Assembly (NCBI RefSeq): GCF_006715785.1
Contig: NZ_VFNX01000001.1
Location: forward strand, 4,320,001-4,384,000
Direction of reading: 5' to 3'
Length of the DNA: 64,000 nt
Origin: Streptomyces puniciscabiei
GTDB lineage: Bacteria > Actinomycetota > Actinomycetes > Streptomycetales > Streptomycetaceae
Shown: positions 20,490 to 29,194 of the stretch, one piece after another
Numbering within the stretch: the stretch's first letter is position 1
Layout: each line of letters opens with the position of its first letter
Notes under the pieces: model-generated
Database searches by the model: none
What the model was told of the DNA's origin: nothing
The model's input: only the letters and a program-made list of their open reading frames with translations
Translations under genes and position numbers: made by a program

Positions 20490-20526
20490 ACAGGGCCGTC
20501 CGCTATGCGGACGGCCCTGTTTTTTT
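20490..20526 (+). terminator. intrinsic terminator of the iol operon
   Basis: A perfect 14-bp stem (20490-20503 and 20507-20520) with a TAT loop is followed by a run of T. It is one of the few classic U-tract terminators in the window. Confidence 0.95.
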
Positions 20527-20779
20527 GGGCCGCCGGGCTGCGATTCTCGTACAGCCCCAACAGCCCGAGATTGTGGACCGTTGATACGGGAATCCGTTGT
20601 TGATCGCTTTTTCGCTGCGGATTCCGTAGGTGAACACCCATTGACGCGGCGGTTTTCGTCGGGGTTCCCTATGCACCGCCGGGAGCGGACGAGACATTAC
20701 ACGCAGCACGATCCGCCGGAGGCGATAGCGCGCTCCCGAGCCCCACCCTCACGTCACACGAGTCGATCGGAACCGCCGC
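20527..20779 (+). promoter_or_regulatory. permease upstream region with inverted repeat
   Basis: This less GC-rich stretch must carry the permease promoter. It includes an 8-bp inverted repeat GGAATCCG (20589-20596) and CGGATTCC (20618-20625) around a T-rich loop, which could be an operator or leader hairpin. No gene is evident. Confidence 0.4.
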
Positions 20780-22252
20780 ATGACCGACACGCTCCGCCCT
20801 GTCGATACAGCCGTCATAGACGCTTCTGACAGTCCCCAGAAGCTCAAGCGTTCCATCGGTGTCGTCGGCGGCACCCTGCTGACTCTCTCCTGCGTCACGC
20901 CCGCCTCCACGCTCTTCGTGATCGTGCCCGACCTGTTCTCCAGCCTGGGCACGGCGACGGCGCTCTGCATCGCCATCGGCGCGCTGCTCTGTATCCCCGT
21001 GGCGTTCTGTTACTCCGAGCTGGGCACCCTCATTCCCAGCGCGGGTGGCGAGTACGCCATCGTCTCCACCCTCGCCGGACGGCTCGCCGGCTGGCTGGCC
21101 TTCGTGATGTCGCTCCTCGTCGTGATGATCGTCCCTCCGGTCATCGCCATGGGCACCGCCGACTACCTCGCCCCGGTCGTCCACCTCGACCCGTCCATGA
21201 CGGGCGCCGGCGTGATGATCGCGGCCACCCTCGCCGGTCTGCTGGACCTGCGCGCCAACGCCTGGATCACCGGCATCTTCCTGGTCCTGGAGGTCGTCGC
21301 CGCGGGAGTCGTCGCGATGCTCGGCTTCACCCACTCCCACCGGGGCGCGGGCAGCCTAGTGAGCTCCCTGCAGGTGGCCGGAGACCACGCGCACGTCAGC
21401 CCGGTCACGGCCATGATGGTCCTCTCCGGGCTCGCCATCGCCCTCTTCGCCACCCAGGGCTTCTCCACCGCCATCTACCTCTCCGAGGAGCTGGAGAACC
21501 CGCGCCGCAGCGTCGCCCGTACCGTCCTCGCGACCCTCGCCATCTCCAGCGTCGTCATCCTGGTGCCGGTCGTGGCGATCACCCTGGGCGCCGGTGACCT
21601 GAAGACCCTGACCGGCGGCGACATCTCCAGCATGGTCATCGCCTGGAGCAACTCGGCCGTCGGCACCTTCGTCAGCCTGTGCGTCGCCCTCGCGATCATC
21701 AACGCGGGCATCGTCATGGTCATCCAGAACTCCCGCGTCCTGTTCGCCTCCGCCCGCGACAAGGCCTGGCCCGCCCCGGTCAACAGCGCCCTCGCCAAGC
21801 TCGGCCGGTTCGGCTCCCCCTGGGTCGCCACCCTCGTCGTCGGTGTCCCGGGTGCCTTCCTCTGCTTCGTCAACCTGGACACGCTCTACGGCGTCACCGG
21901 CGTCGCCGTCACCGGCCTGTACCTGCTGGTCGCGATCGCCGCGCTGCTCTCCCGGCGCGGCGTGCACGGCACCAGGAAGGCGTGGCGGATGCCGCTGTGG
22001 CCGGCGATGCCGGTCCTGCTGATCGCCGTCCTCCTCTACATCCTGGTCGAGCAGGACCCGTCCTACCTGTGGTGGACCGGCGGCATCACCGCGGTCGCCA
22101 CCCTCTACTGGGCCTTCTACCTGCGCCCGCGCCGCGAGACCCGCTGGCTGGTGTCCCTGCCGGAGGACGTCCGCGCGGCCGAGGAGGAGCAGGCGGCCGA
22201 GGGCACGCCGGTCACGACGGCCGGCCCGGCGGCCGAGAGCGCGCAGGCGTAG
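20780..22252 (+). CDS. APC-family amino acid permease
   Basis: A 490-residue membrane protein with about twelve hydrophobic segments. The first, containing GGTLLTLSCVTPASTLFVI, and the SAGGEYAIVSTLAGR loop fit the amino acid-polyamine-organocation family. The last 25 residues are a hydrophilic Glu/Ala-rich tail. The substrate is unknown; no inositol transporter features are visible even though it follows the iol operon, and a strong terminator separates them. Its stop codon abuts the stop of the convergent acetyltransferase gene. Confidence 0.9.
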   Translation: MTDTLRPVDTAVIDASDSPQKLKRSIGVVGGTLLTLSCVTPASTLFVIVPDLFSSLGTATALCIAIGALLCIPVAFCYSELGTLIPSAGGEYAIVSTLAGRLAGWLAFVMSLLVVMIVPPVIAMGTADYLAPVVHLDPSMTGAGVMIAATLAGLLDLRANAWITGIFLVLEVVAAGVVAMLGFTHSHRGAGSLVSSLQVAGDHAHVSPVTAMMVLSGLAIALFATQGFSTAIYLSEELENPRRSVARTVLATLAISSVVILVPVVAITLGAGDLKTLTGGDISSMVIAWSNSAVGTFVSLCVALAIINAGIVMVIQNSRVLFASARDKAWPAPVNSALAKLGRFGSPWVATLVVGVPGAFLCFVNLDTLYGVTGVAVTGLYLLVAIAALLSRRGVHGTRKAWRMPLWPAMPVLLIAVLLYILVEQDPSYLWWTGGITAVATLYWAFYLRPRRETRWLVSLPEDVRAAEEEQAAEGTPVTTAGPAAESAQA

Positions 22253-22660
22253 TCAGAACCCCCAGGTCATCACCGTGCACGAACCGTCGTCCTCGCCGCC
22301 CGCACTGCGATAGGCGGCAAGGGCGACGTCGTTCCCGGCCTCGACCCCCACCCACATGCCGTAACAGCCCCGCTCCCGGGCCAGCGCGGCGAGGCGCAGG
22401 ACGAGCGCCCGGCCGATGCCCCGGCGCCGGTACGGCTCGTCCACGGCCAGCTCGTACAGGAACATCTCGGTGCCCTTGTCGGGGTGCACGGTCTCCACGC
22501 CGCTGACGAAACCGGCCACCGCGTCCTCCTCGTAGGCCAGCAGCAGGTGGTGCCCGGCGGTGGTGAGGAAACGCTCCGCCCACTCCGGGCGCGCCGGGTT
22601 GTCGAACAGGTGCCCGGCGGCGACGACTTCGGTGACGGTGGTGGCCCGGCGAATCTCCAT
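22253..22660 (-). CDS. GNAT acetyltransferase, AAC(3)-I-like
   Basis: A 135-residue single-domain GNAT. The stretch ELAVDEPYRRRGIGRALVLR (about 70-89) is the acetyl-CoA site, and the pattern FLYELAV...ALARERGCYGMWV...ALAAYRS resembles gentamicin 3-N-acetyltransferases of the AAC(3)-I type as I remember them. Whether it modifies an aminoglycoside or an unrelated amine is not known. Start ATG at 22660; it is convergent with the permease gene with no gap. Confidence 0.85.
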   Translation of the reverse strand: MEIRRATTVTEVVAAGHLFDNPARPEWAERFLTTAGHHLLLAYEEDAVAGFVSGVETVHPDKGTEMFLYELAVDEPYRRRGIGRALVLRLAALARERGCYGMWVGVEAGNDVALAAYRSAGGEDDGSCTVMTWGF

Positions 22661-22775
22661 GGGCCTTCGTACCACGGCTGCGGTACGCCGGGCAGGCCCC
22701 GTACGCCTGGGGGAGGGCCGGGGGTTCAGCCCACCGGCTCCCTCGGTTGTCGGTGGCGGCCCGTACCGTTGAGGC

Positions 22776-25424
22776 ATGGATCTTCGGGTGCCCTCCTGGC
22801 GAGGGCTGCTCAAGGGGCCGCGCCGGCTCGTCGCCGCCGCGGCCGCCGTCGTGGTGCTGGCCGGCGCCGGCACATGGACGGCCGCCGCATCCGGTGACAC
22901 GCCCCCGCCGCACCGGACCGACCAGGTCATGGCGGTCGACGGCGTCCGCCTGGACACCTCGTTCTTCACCCCGGCCACCGCCGGACGGCACCCTGCCATT
23001 CTGCTGGCGCACGGCTTCGGCGGCAGCAAGGACGACATGCGGCAGCAGGCCGAGGACCTCACCCGGGACGGGTACGCGGTCCTGACCTGGTCCGCGCGCG
23101 GCTTCGGCAGGTCCACCGGGAAGATCGGGCTCAACGACCCGCAGGGCGAGGTCGCCGACGCCTCCCGGCTCATCGACTGGCTGGCGCGGCGGCCCGAGGT
23201 CCAGCTCGACAAGCCCGGCGACCCGCGCGTGGGCATGGCCGGCGGCTCCTACGGCGGCGCGATCTCCCTGCTCACCGCGGGGTACGACCACCGGGTCGAC
23301 GCCATCGCCCCGGCCATCACGTACTGGAACCTCGCCGACGCCCTGTTCCCGGACGGCGTCTTCAAGAAGCTGTGGGCCGGCGTCTTCTTCAACACCGGCG
23401 GCGGCTGTGCCCGCTTCGAGCCGGCGCTGTGCCGCATGTACGACAGGGTCGCCGAGTCCGGCACCCCCGACGCGGCCGCTCGCGAGCTGCTCCAGCAGCG
23501 CTCGCCCTCGGCCGTCGGCGCCCGCATCAAGGTGCCCACGCTGCTGCTGCAGGGCCAGACCGACTCCCTGTTCACCCTCGGCCAGTCCGACGCCGCCCAG
23601 GAGGCGATCCGGGCGAACGGCGCACCCGTCGACGTCGACTGGATCGCGGGCGGCCATGACGGCGGGGACATGGAGACCGGCCGGGTGCAGGCACGCGTGC
23701 GTGCGTGGTTCGACCGGTACCTGAAGCGCGACGCCTCGGCCGACACCGGCCCGGCCTTCCGGATCACCCGCACCGGAGGCGTGAACTCCACCGACGGCAC
23801 CGCCCAGTTGCGCGGCGCGACCGCCGCCGCCTACCCCGGCCTGCGCGCCCACCCGCACGCCCTCCCGCTGACCGGCGGCACGCAGAAGGTCACCAACCCG
23901 GCCGGCGCCAGCCCGCCCGGTGTCTCCGCGCTGCCCGGCCTCGGGGGCTCCGGCGGCCTGTCCCAGCTGTCCGCGCTCGGCCTCGGCGTCTCCCTCGACT
24001 TCCCCGGGCAGTACGCCAGGTTCGACTCCGCGCCGCTCACCCGCGACCTGCAGATCACCGGCACCCCGACCGCGACCGTCCACATCACCTCGACCAGCGC
24101 CGACGCCGTCCTGTTCGGCAAGGTCTACGACGTCGGCCCCGGCGGCACCCGGCAGGTGCTGCCCGCCCAGCTCGTCGCCCCCTTCCGGGTGACCGGCGCC
24201 CGGGCCGGCAAGGACGTCGCCGTCACCCTCCCGGCCATCGACCACAAGGTGCAGAAGGGCCACCGGCTCCGCCTGGTCCTCGCCTCCACCGACCTCGGTT
24301 ACGCCTCACCGGCCGCCCCAGCCACGTACACCGTCTCCCTCAGGGGAGACCTGAGCGTGCCGACGGCGCCCGCCGTCACCACCGCCGCGGCACCCCTGCC
24401 CGCCTGGGTCTGGTGGCTCCCGGCGGCCGGCGCGGCGGTCGCGCTCGCCCTGCTGCTCACCGCCCGCCGCCGTACGGCCGGCCCCGCACCCGACCCCGAG
24501 CTGGCCGAAGTGCCGCTCGTCATCAAGGACTTGAGCAAGCGGTACGCGAAGTCCGCCGACCGGTACGCGGTGCGCGAGCTGTCCTTCCGGGTGGAGAAGG
24601 GCCAGGTGCTCGGCCTGCTCGGACCCAACGGCGCGGGCAAGACCACCACCCTGCGCATGCTGATGGGCCTGATCACCCCGGACGACGGTGAGATCCGCGT
24701 CTTCGGCCACGCGATCCGGCCCGGCGCGCCCGTGCTGTCGCGGGTCGGCGCCTTCGTGGAGGGCGCGGGCTTCCTGCCGCACCTGTCCGGCCGGGAGAAC
24801 CTGGAGCTGTACTGGAAGGCCACCGGCCGCCCGCTTCAGGACGCCCACCTGGAGGAGGCCCTGGAGATCGCCGGGCTCGGCGACGCGCTCGCCCGCGCGG
24901 TGCGCACCTACTCGCAGGGCATGCGCCAGCGCCTCGCCATCGCCCAGGCCATGCTCGGCCTGCCCGACCTGCTCATCCTCGACGAGCCCACCAACGGCCT
25001 CGACCCGCCGCAGATACGGGAGATGCGCGAGGTGATGATCCGCTACGCGGCCGGCGGCCGTACGGTGATCGTCTCCAGCCATCTCCTCGCCGAGGTCGAG
25101 CAGTCCTGCACCCACCTGGTGGTGATGGACCGCGGCCGGCTCGTCCAGGCCGGTCCCGTCGGTGAGATCACCGGCTCCGGTGACACGCTGCTGGTCGGCA
25201 CAGCGGCCCCCGTGGAGGAGCCGGTCGTGGAGAAGGTGGCCGTGCTGCCCGGCGTCGCCTCCGCCGCGCGCACCGACGGCGGGCTGCTGATCCGGCTGGA
25301 CCCCGGCGGCACGGCCGAGCGGCTGGTCGCGGAGCTGGTCCGGCTCGAGGTGCCCGTCGCCTCGGTAGGCCCGCACCGCCGCCTCGAAGACGCCTTCCTC
25401 ACCCTGATCGGAGGTTCCGCATGA
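22776..25424 (+). CDS. fusion: S15-type alpha/beta hydrolase plus ABC transporter ATPase
   Basis: An 882-residue two-enzyme fusion. Residues 18-38 are a signal-anchor helix. Residues 45-530 are an X-Pro dipeptidyl-peptidase/CocE-type hydrolase: AHGFGGSKDD, nucleophile Ser158 in GGSYGG, a likely acid in GQTDS and base in GGHDGGD, then the beta-rich C-terminal domain. A second membrane helix lies near 545-566 (WVWWLPAAGAAVALALLL). Residues ~580-882 are an ABC ATPase with GPNGAGKTT (about 613), signature YSQGMRQ and Walker B ILDEPTNGLDPP. The hydrolase is thus outside and the ATPase inside. The permease gene follows with an ATGA overlap, so the two form one exporter. Confidence 0.93.
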   Translation: MDLRVPSWRGLLKGPRRLVAAAAAVVVLAGAGTWTAAASGDTPPPHRTDQVMAVDGVRLDTSFFTPATAGRHPAILLAHGFGGSKDDMRQQAEDLTRDGYAVLTWSARGFGRSTGKIGLNDPQGEVADASRLIDWLARRPEVQLDKPGDPRVGMAGGSYGGAISLLTAGYDHRVDAIAPAITYWNLADALFPDGVFKKLWAGVFFNTGGGCARFEPALCRMYDRVAESGTPDAAARELLQQRSPSAVGARIKVPTLLLQGQTDSLFTLGQSDAAQEAIRANGAPVDVDWIAGGHDGGDMETGRVQARVRAWFDRYLKRDASADTGPAFRITRTGGVNSTDGTAQLRGATAAAYPGLRAHPHALPLTGGTQKVTNPAGASPPGVSALPGLGGSGGLSQLSALGLGVSLDFPGQYARFDSAPLTRDLQITGTPTATVHITSTSADAVLFGKVYDVGPGGTRQVLPAQLVAPFRVTGARAGKDVAVTLPAIDHKVQKGHRLRLVLASTDLGYASPAAPATYTVSLRGDLSVPTAPAVTTAAAPLPAWVWWLPAAGAAVALALLLTARRRTAGPAPDPELAEVPLVIKDLSKRYAKSADRYAVRELSFRVEKGQVLGLLGPNGAGKTTTLRMLMGLITPDDGEIRVFGHAIRPGAPVLSRVGAFVEGAGFLPHLSGRENLELYWKATGRPLQDAHLEEALEIAGLGDALARAVRTYSQGMRQRLAIAQAMLGLPDLLILDEPTNGLDPPQIREMREVMIRYAAGGRTVIVSSHLLAEVEQSCTHLVVMDRGRLVQAGPVGEITGSGDTLLVGTAAPVEEPVVEKVAVLPGVASAARTDGGLLIRLDPGGTAERLVAELVRLEVPVASVGPHRRLEDAFLTLIGGSA

Positions 25425-26275
25425 GCACGCTCGCCGAGGTCGCCTCCGGTTACCGGACGCGGCACACCCTGCCCCTGCGGGTGGAGCTGGTCCGCCAGCT
25501 CAAGCGGCGCCGCACCCTGATCATGGGCGCCGTCCTCGCCCTGCTGCCGTTCGTGCTGCTGATCGCCTTCGCGATCGGCGGCGACCCGTCGGACCGCAAC
25601 GGCCGGATCACCCTGATGGACACGGCCACCGCGTCCGGCGCCAACTTCGCCGCGGTGAACCTGTTCGTCTCGGCCGGCTTCCTGCTGGTGATCCCGGTCG
25701 CCCTGTTCTGCGGGGACACGGTCGCCTCGGAGGCGAGCTGGTCCTCCCTGCGCTATCTGCTCGCCGCGCCCGTGCCGCGGGCCCGGCTGCTGTGGTCCAA
25801 GCTGGCCGTGGCGCTCGGGCTGAGCCTCGCCGCGATGATCCTGCTCCCGCTGGTCGCCCTCGCGGCCGGTACGGCCGCCTACGGCTGGGGCCCGCTGCAG
25901 ATACCGACGGGCGGTGCGCTGGACACCGGGACGGCGGCGGCGCGCCTGGCGGTGACCGTGGCGTACATCTTCGTGTCCCAACTGGTCACCGCCGGGCTCG
26001 CGTTCTGGCTGTCGACGAGGACGGACGCCCCGCTCGGCGCGGTCGGCGGCGCGGTCGGTCTGACCATCGTCGGCAACGTCCTGGACGCCGTCACCGCGCT
26101 CGGCCACTGGCGCGACTTCCTGCCCGCGCACTGGCAGTTCGCCTGGGCCGACGCCGTCCAGCCGCGCCCTGAGTGGTCCGGCATGATCCAGGGCACCGCG
26201 ATCTCGGTGACGTACGCGCTGGTGCTGTTCGCCCTGGCCTTCCGGGGATTCTCCCGAAAAGACGTGGTGTCATAG
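25421..26275 (+). CDS. ABC-2 type transporter permease
   Basis: A 284-residue permease with about six membrane helices (for example VLALLPFVLLIAFAIGG and LFVSAGFLLVIPVALFCGD) and an N-terminal cytoplasmic stretch. It overlaps the ATPase fusion gene by four bases and must be its membrane partner. ABC-2 exporters move drugs, peptides or polymers outward; the substrate may be processed by the fused hydrolase. Confidence 0.9.
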   Translation: MSTLAEVASGYRTRHTLPLRVELVRQLKRRRTLIMGAVLALLPFVLLIAFAIGGDPSDRNGRITLMDTATASGANFAAVNLFVSAGFLLVIPVALFCGDTVASEASWSSLRYLLAAPVPRARLLWSKLAVALGLSLAAMILLPLVALAAGTAAYGWGPLQIPTGGALDTGTAAARLAVTVAYIFVSQLVTAGLAFWLSTRTDAPLGAVGGAVGLTIVGNVLDAVTALGHWRDFLPAHWQFAWADAVQPRPEWSGMIQGTAISVTYALVLFALAFRGFSRKDVVS

Positions 26276-26456
26276 TTTTCTTTTACGATCAATCGATTCG
26301 CCGACCACATGTGAATAACTTCAGGGAATCCAGAGTAATGCGCTTCTTCACTCCCTTTGTATTCACGCGTATGGAGTAGTGCCTCGCTTTGAATCGACTG
26401 CGGACTGCTATGTTCTGCGTCTGTCGGATCAGAGGTAACTTCAAGTGAGGTGAATC

Positions 26457-26873
26457 ATGAAGAAGGCAGTTTTCACCACTGCGGCATTGGCCATTGGTGC
26501 GGGTCTTGTGGGTGGTTCCGCCGTGGCGGCTTCGGCCGCCACCAAGGCACCTGCCCCCCAAACCGGCCCGCTCGGCCTCATGTCCCAGACCGAGGTGACT
26601 CCGGCGCTCGTGCCCGCGGCGGACACGGTGATGCGGGTGGCCAAGCAGGGCAACCTCACCAAGGGCAGCGCGTTCGACGCCCAGTCGTCGACGGTCACCG
26701 GCAAGAACAAGGCGGCCAAGGTCTCCGGGGTGTACCTGGACGGTATGGGCCGCAGCAGCAACAAGAAGCCCGCGATTCCGGTGAAGAATCCGCTCGGCTC
26801 GGGCTCCGTTCAGCTCCACCCGCTCAACGGGCCGACCAGCTCCGGCGTCGGCAGCCTGCTCAACCAGGGGTGA
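26457..26873 (+). CDS. small secreted protein, unknown function
   Basis: A 138-residue product with a clear Sec signal peptide (residues 1-28, MKKAVFTTAALAIGAGLVGG then ASA-AT). The mature part has no cysteine, is rich in Gly, Ser, Lys and Val, and ends in GVGSLLNQG. AAGTGAGGTG precedes the ATG. The 180-bp upstream region is unusually AT-rich. I do not recognise the family. It begins a run of secreted-protein genes. Confidence 0.8.
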   Translation: MKKAVFTTAALAIGAGLVGGSAVAASAATKAPAPQTGPLGLMSQTEVTPALVPAADTVMRVAKQGNLTKGSAFDAQSSTVTGKNKAAKVSGVYLDGMGRSSNKKPAIPVKNPLGSGSVQLHPLNGPTSSGVGSLLNQG

Positions 26874-27326
26874 CACGGAAACCGCTCGCAAGACAGAGAC
26901 GGGACCGGAATTCCGACACTCTGATCCGGTTCTGGTCCGCCGAAGACCCCGACCCGCGGCCGACGCCGCAGTGCCGCGGGGTGGGAACGCCCCGGTGGAC
27001 GCCTGGTTCGACCCCCGTTCGGCGCCTCTGAGCCACCAGCTCCAGAGGTCGCGGCCGGACCGGTGGCTCCGTACCCGCCCGGCGCCCGATGCGTGCCGGA
27101 AAATACGCCTCAAGCCTGTCCGGCCCACTGGACTCCTCCTTGCCAGTGGGCCGGACGCACGTCGGGCTTATTACGGTGCATACGGTCGGGGTAATGGGCG
27201 GACGGAGTTGTTCCGCCATCCGGTGGAATCCGCTCCGAATGAGCGTTGTCCGCGTGACTTTTCGCCACATATTTCGGTTTCTTGCTATGTAAGCGCGGCT
27301 TACCGTGAATCCAGGAAGGAACCGAG
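26874..27326. other. intergenic region with terminator hairpin
   Basis: No convincing gene. A perfect 14-bp stem (27118-27131 and 27143-27156) with an 11-base loop probably ends transcription of the 26457 gene. The last 170 bases are AT-richer and should contain the promoter of the 27327 gene. Confidence 0.6.
27118..27156 (+). terminator. stem-loop terminator, 14-bp stem
   Basis: GTCCGGCCCACTGG pairs perfectly with CCAGTGGGCCGGAC around an 11-base loop; no T run follows. It lies 245 bases past the 26457 gene. Confidence 0.6.
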
Positions 27327-27659
27327 TTGACCAGGAAGTTCGCGGTCGTCACTGCCCTCGCCCTCAGCGCCCTCTGCGGCAGCGCCGGCGTTGCCTCCGC
27401 CCACTCGAACACGACCGACGTCACTGGCGGTGGCGGCTTTTCGGAGTCCCCGGTCGTCGTGAACGCCCCCCAGCAGGGTGTGGTTGTCGTCAACGGCTCG
27501 CTCATCGACGGCCGCTGCATCGCGCCGTGGTCCAACGGTGCCGTCGGCGTCCTCGGCGGCGCCGCGACCATCGCGCCGAACTCGCACTACGCCGCCTGCA
27601 ACACCGCGACGGTCGACCAGTCACAGAAGGCCCCTTACCAGGGCGGCTGGCTCTTCTGA
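27327..27659 (+). CDS. secreted 110-residue paralogue 1 of 3
   Basis: A signal peptide (1-25, ending ASA-HS) is followed by an ~85-residue domain that is nearly the same in three adjacent genes. The shared core contains SPVVVNAPQQG, NGSLIDGRCIAPWSNGAVG and the block TIAPNSHYAACNTA with two conserved cysteines. The start is a TTG with AGGAAGG eight bases upstream; no ATG is in reach. Function unknown. Equal length (110) in all three copies points to recent tandem duplication. Confidence 0.85.
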   Translation: MTRKFAVVTALALSALCGSAGVASAHSNTTDVTGGGGFSESPVVVNAPQQGVVVVNGSLIDGRCIAPWSNGAVGVLGGAATIAPNSHYAACNTATVDQSQKAPYQGGWLF

Positions 27660-27717
27660 CCCCTGCTCCGAGTCGTCCGAGCAGGTGAACCCCCTCGCAG
27701 TCCGGAAAGGACACTCC

Positions 27718-28050
27718 ATGCGTAACAAGGTTACGGCCATCTCCGCCCTCGCCGCGGGCGTCGTCCTCGCGGCCACCGGCACTGCCGCAGCCGACAACTG
27801 CACGACGGTCACCGGCGGCAACGGCTTCTCGTCGTCCCCGGTTGTCGTGAACGCCCCGCAGCAGGGCGCCGTGATCTCCAACGGCACGCTCGTCGATCTG
27901 CGCTGCGTCGCGCCCTGGTCCAACGGCGCCGTCGGCGCCGTCATCGGTGGCGCCGCGACCATCGCGCCGAACTCGCACTACGCCGCCTGCAACACGGCCA
28001 AGGTCGACCAGTCGCAGAAGGCTCCGTACACCGGCGGCCTGTTCTTCTGA
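27718..28050 (+). CDS. secreted 110-residue paralogue 2 of 3
   Basis: Second copy of the tandem family. The signal peptide ends around residue 25 (TGTAAA-DN). It differs from the others in an extra cysteine near the mature N-terminus (DNCTTV) and in LVDLRCVAPW and GAVIGGAATI. The AACNTAKVDQSQKAPY stretch near the C-terminus is conserved. ATG at 27718 with GGAAAGGA upstream. Only 58 bases separate it from copy 1, so the three could be one transcript. Confidence 0.87.
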   Translation: MRNKVTAISALAAGVVLAATGTAAADNCTTVTGGNGFSSSPVVVNAPQQGAVISNGTLVDLRCVAPWSNGAVGAVIGGAATIAPNSHYAACNTAKVDQSQKAPYTGGLFF

Positions 28051-28143
28051 GCCCCCCTTTGCGCTCCGAACCATCCGGAGCTGGGCGGGGACGTCGGCAG
28101 ACGTTCCCGCCCGACCCGCCCCTCCCATCTGAAAGGCGCATCC

Positions 28144-28476
28144 ATGCGTAAGAAGGTTACGGCCCTGTCCGTCCTGGCCGCAGGCCTCGTCCTGGCGGCC
28201 GGTGGCGCCGCTGCGGCCGATGACAACAACACCAACGTCACCGGCGGCGACGGCTTCTCGGAGTCCCCGGTCGTCGTGAACTCCCCTCAGCAGGGCCTCC
28301 TCGTCTCCAACGGCTCGCTCGTCGACGGCCGCTGCATCGCGCCGTGGTCCAACGGTGCCGTCGGCGTCCTGGGCGGCGCCGCGACCATCGCGCCGAACTC
28401 GCACTACGCCGCGTGCAACACGGCGCCGGTCGACCAGTCGCAGCTCGGCTCGTACACCGGCGGCCTGTTCTTCTGA
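28144..28476 (+). CDS. secreted 110-residue paralogue 3 of 3
   Basis: Third copy, closest to copy 1 in the mature region (FSESPVVVNSPQQG, GRCIAPWSNGAVGVLGGAAT) and to copy 2 in the signal peptide (MRKKVTALSVLAAGLVLAAG). Two cysteines remain in the mature part. GAAAGG precedes the ATG at 28144. It ends in TGGLFF like copy 2 and is followed by a strong stem-loop. Function unknown; a surface-layer or rodlet-associated role is only a guess. Confidence 0.87.
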   Translation: MRKKVTALSVLAAGLVLAAGGAAAADDNNTNVTGGDGFSESPVVVNSPQQGLLVSNGSLVDGRCIAPWSNGAVGVLGGAATIAPNSHYAACNTAPVDQSQLGSYTGGLFF

Positions 28477-28492
28477 GCAGTCCTCAGCAGCC

Positions 28493-28523
28493 TGGCGGCC
28501 CGCCGACGCTCGGCGGGCCGCCA
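28493..28523 (+). terminator. terminator of the triplet genes
   Basis: A perfect 14-bp GC stem (TGGCGGCCCGCCGA at 28493-28506, complement at 28510-28523) with a CGC loop is followed by TCTGCTTTT. It lies 17 bases after the stop of copy 3. Confidence 0.85.
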
Positions 28524-28562
28524 TCTGCTTTTCCCGCACACCGCTTTTCCCGCAACACGAAG

Positions 28563-28595
28563 AAGGCCGGCTCCGCGGCAGGCGGAGCCGGCCTT
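28563..28595 (-). terminator. terminator of the 28909 minus-strand gene
   Basis: A perfect 14-bp stem (28563-28576 and 28582-28595) with a five-base loop lies 24 bases past the minus-strand stop codon; the minus strand then reads CTTCTTCG. Confidence 0.8.
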
Positions 28596-28618
28596 TGCGG
28601 CCCGGCAGGGCATGTCCT

Positions 28619-28909
28619 CTACTTGAGCGGAAGCGCCACGGGCGGCTTGCCGTTGAGGGGGTTCGGCAGGGCGCCGCCGAAGACGGGCGTCTTGACCACG
28701 CCGGACTTCTTCACGCCCTGCGCCGTCTGCTTGACGTTGCTGGCCAGTTCACCCGTCGGCATCTCGGCTGCGTGGGGGAGGGTGCGGGCGACCGACTTCC
28801 CGTCCTCGAGGAGGCCCTGACCCGGCAGGTCCGCGGCAACAGCGGGCGCCGCAGCGCCGGCGATGGCCAGAGCGCCGGCCATGAGCGCGGCAGCCTTCAG
28901 ATTCTTCAT
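28619..28909 (-). CDS. small secreted protein, unknown function
   Basis: A 96-residue product with a signal peptide (MKNLKAAALMAGALAIAGAA, cleavage near AVA-AD). The mature 70 residues contain no cysteine, are Lys/Pro/Gly-rich and end in LPNPLNGKPPVALPLK. GAAAGGAA precedes the ATG. It is convergent with the tandem triplet. The NPL-rich tail loosely recalls the 26457 product (KNPLGSG, HPLNGP), but I would not call them one family. Confidence 0.82.
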   Translation of the reverse strand: MKNLKAAALMAGALAIAGAAAPAVAADLPGQGLLEDGKSVARTLPHAAEMPTGELASNVKQTAQGVKKSGVVKTPVFGGALPNPLNGKPPVALPLK

Positions 28910-29194
28910 TGGGTTCCTTTCATCTGGCTTCCGCTGGGCTAACGAGTGAAAGTCGCCGCGGGAAACTCCGGGGCGACAAGTTCCCGGAACTCATACATCC
29001 TGAATGACTAGGCGACATTTTTATCGGATTAATCCCCTGAATGAGGGCGTGTTTTCGACACGGTTGACGGCTTCCCGGGAAAAGACGGATAAGCGGCTAG
29101 TGTTGCCTACTGAATCCGATGCGTTTATGCCGAAACTGCGTTCACGCGCTCCGTGACGCGTTCGGAATGTTTCTTCGGAAGGGAAGCCCTGGTC

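Noticed and set aside
26457..28909. Chaplin or rodlin genes expected from synteny
   Set aside because: No chaplin motif (VNVCGN-type) and no full rodlin pattern in any of the five secreted proteins.
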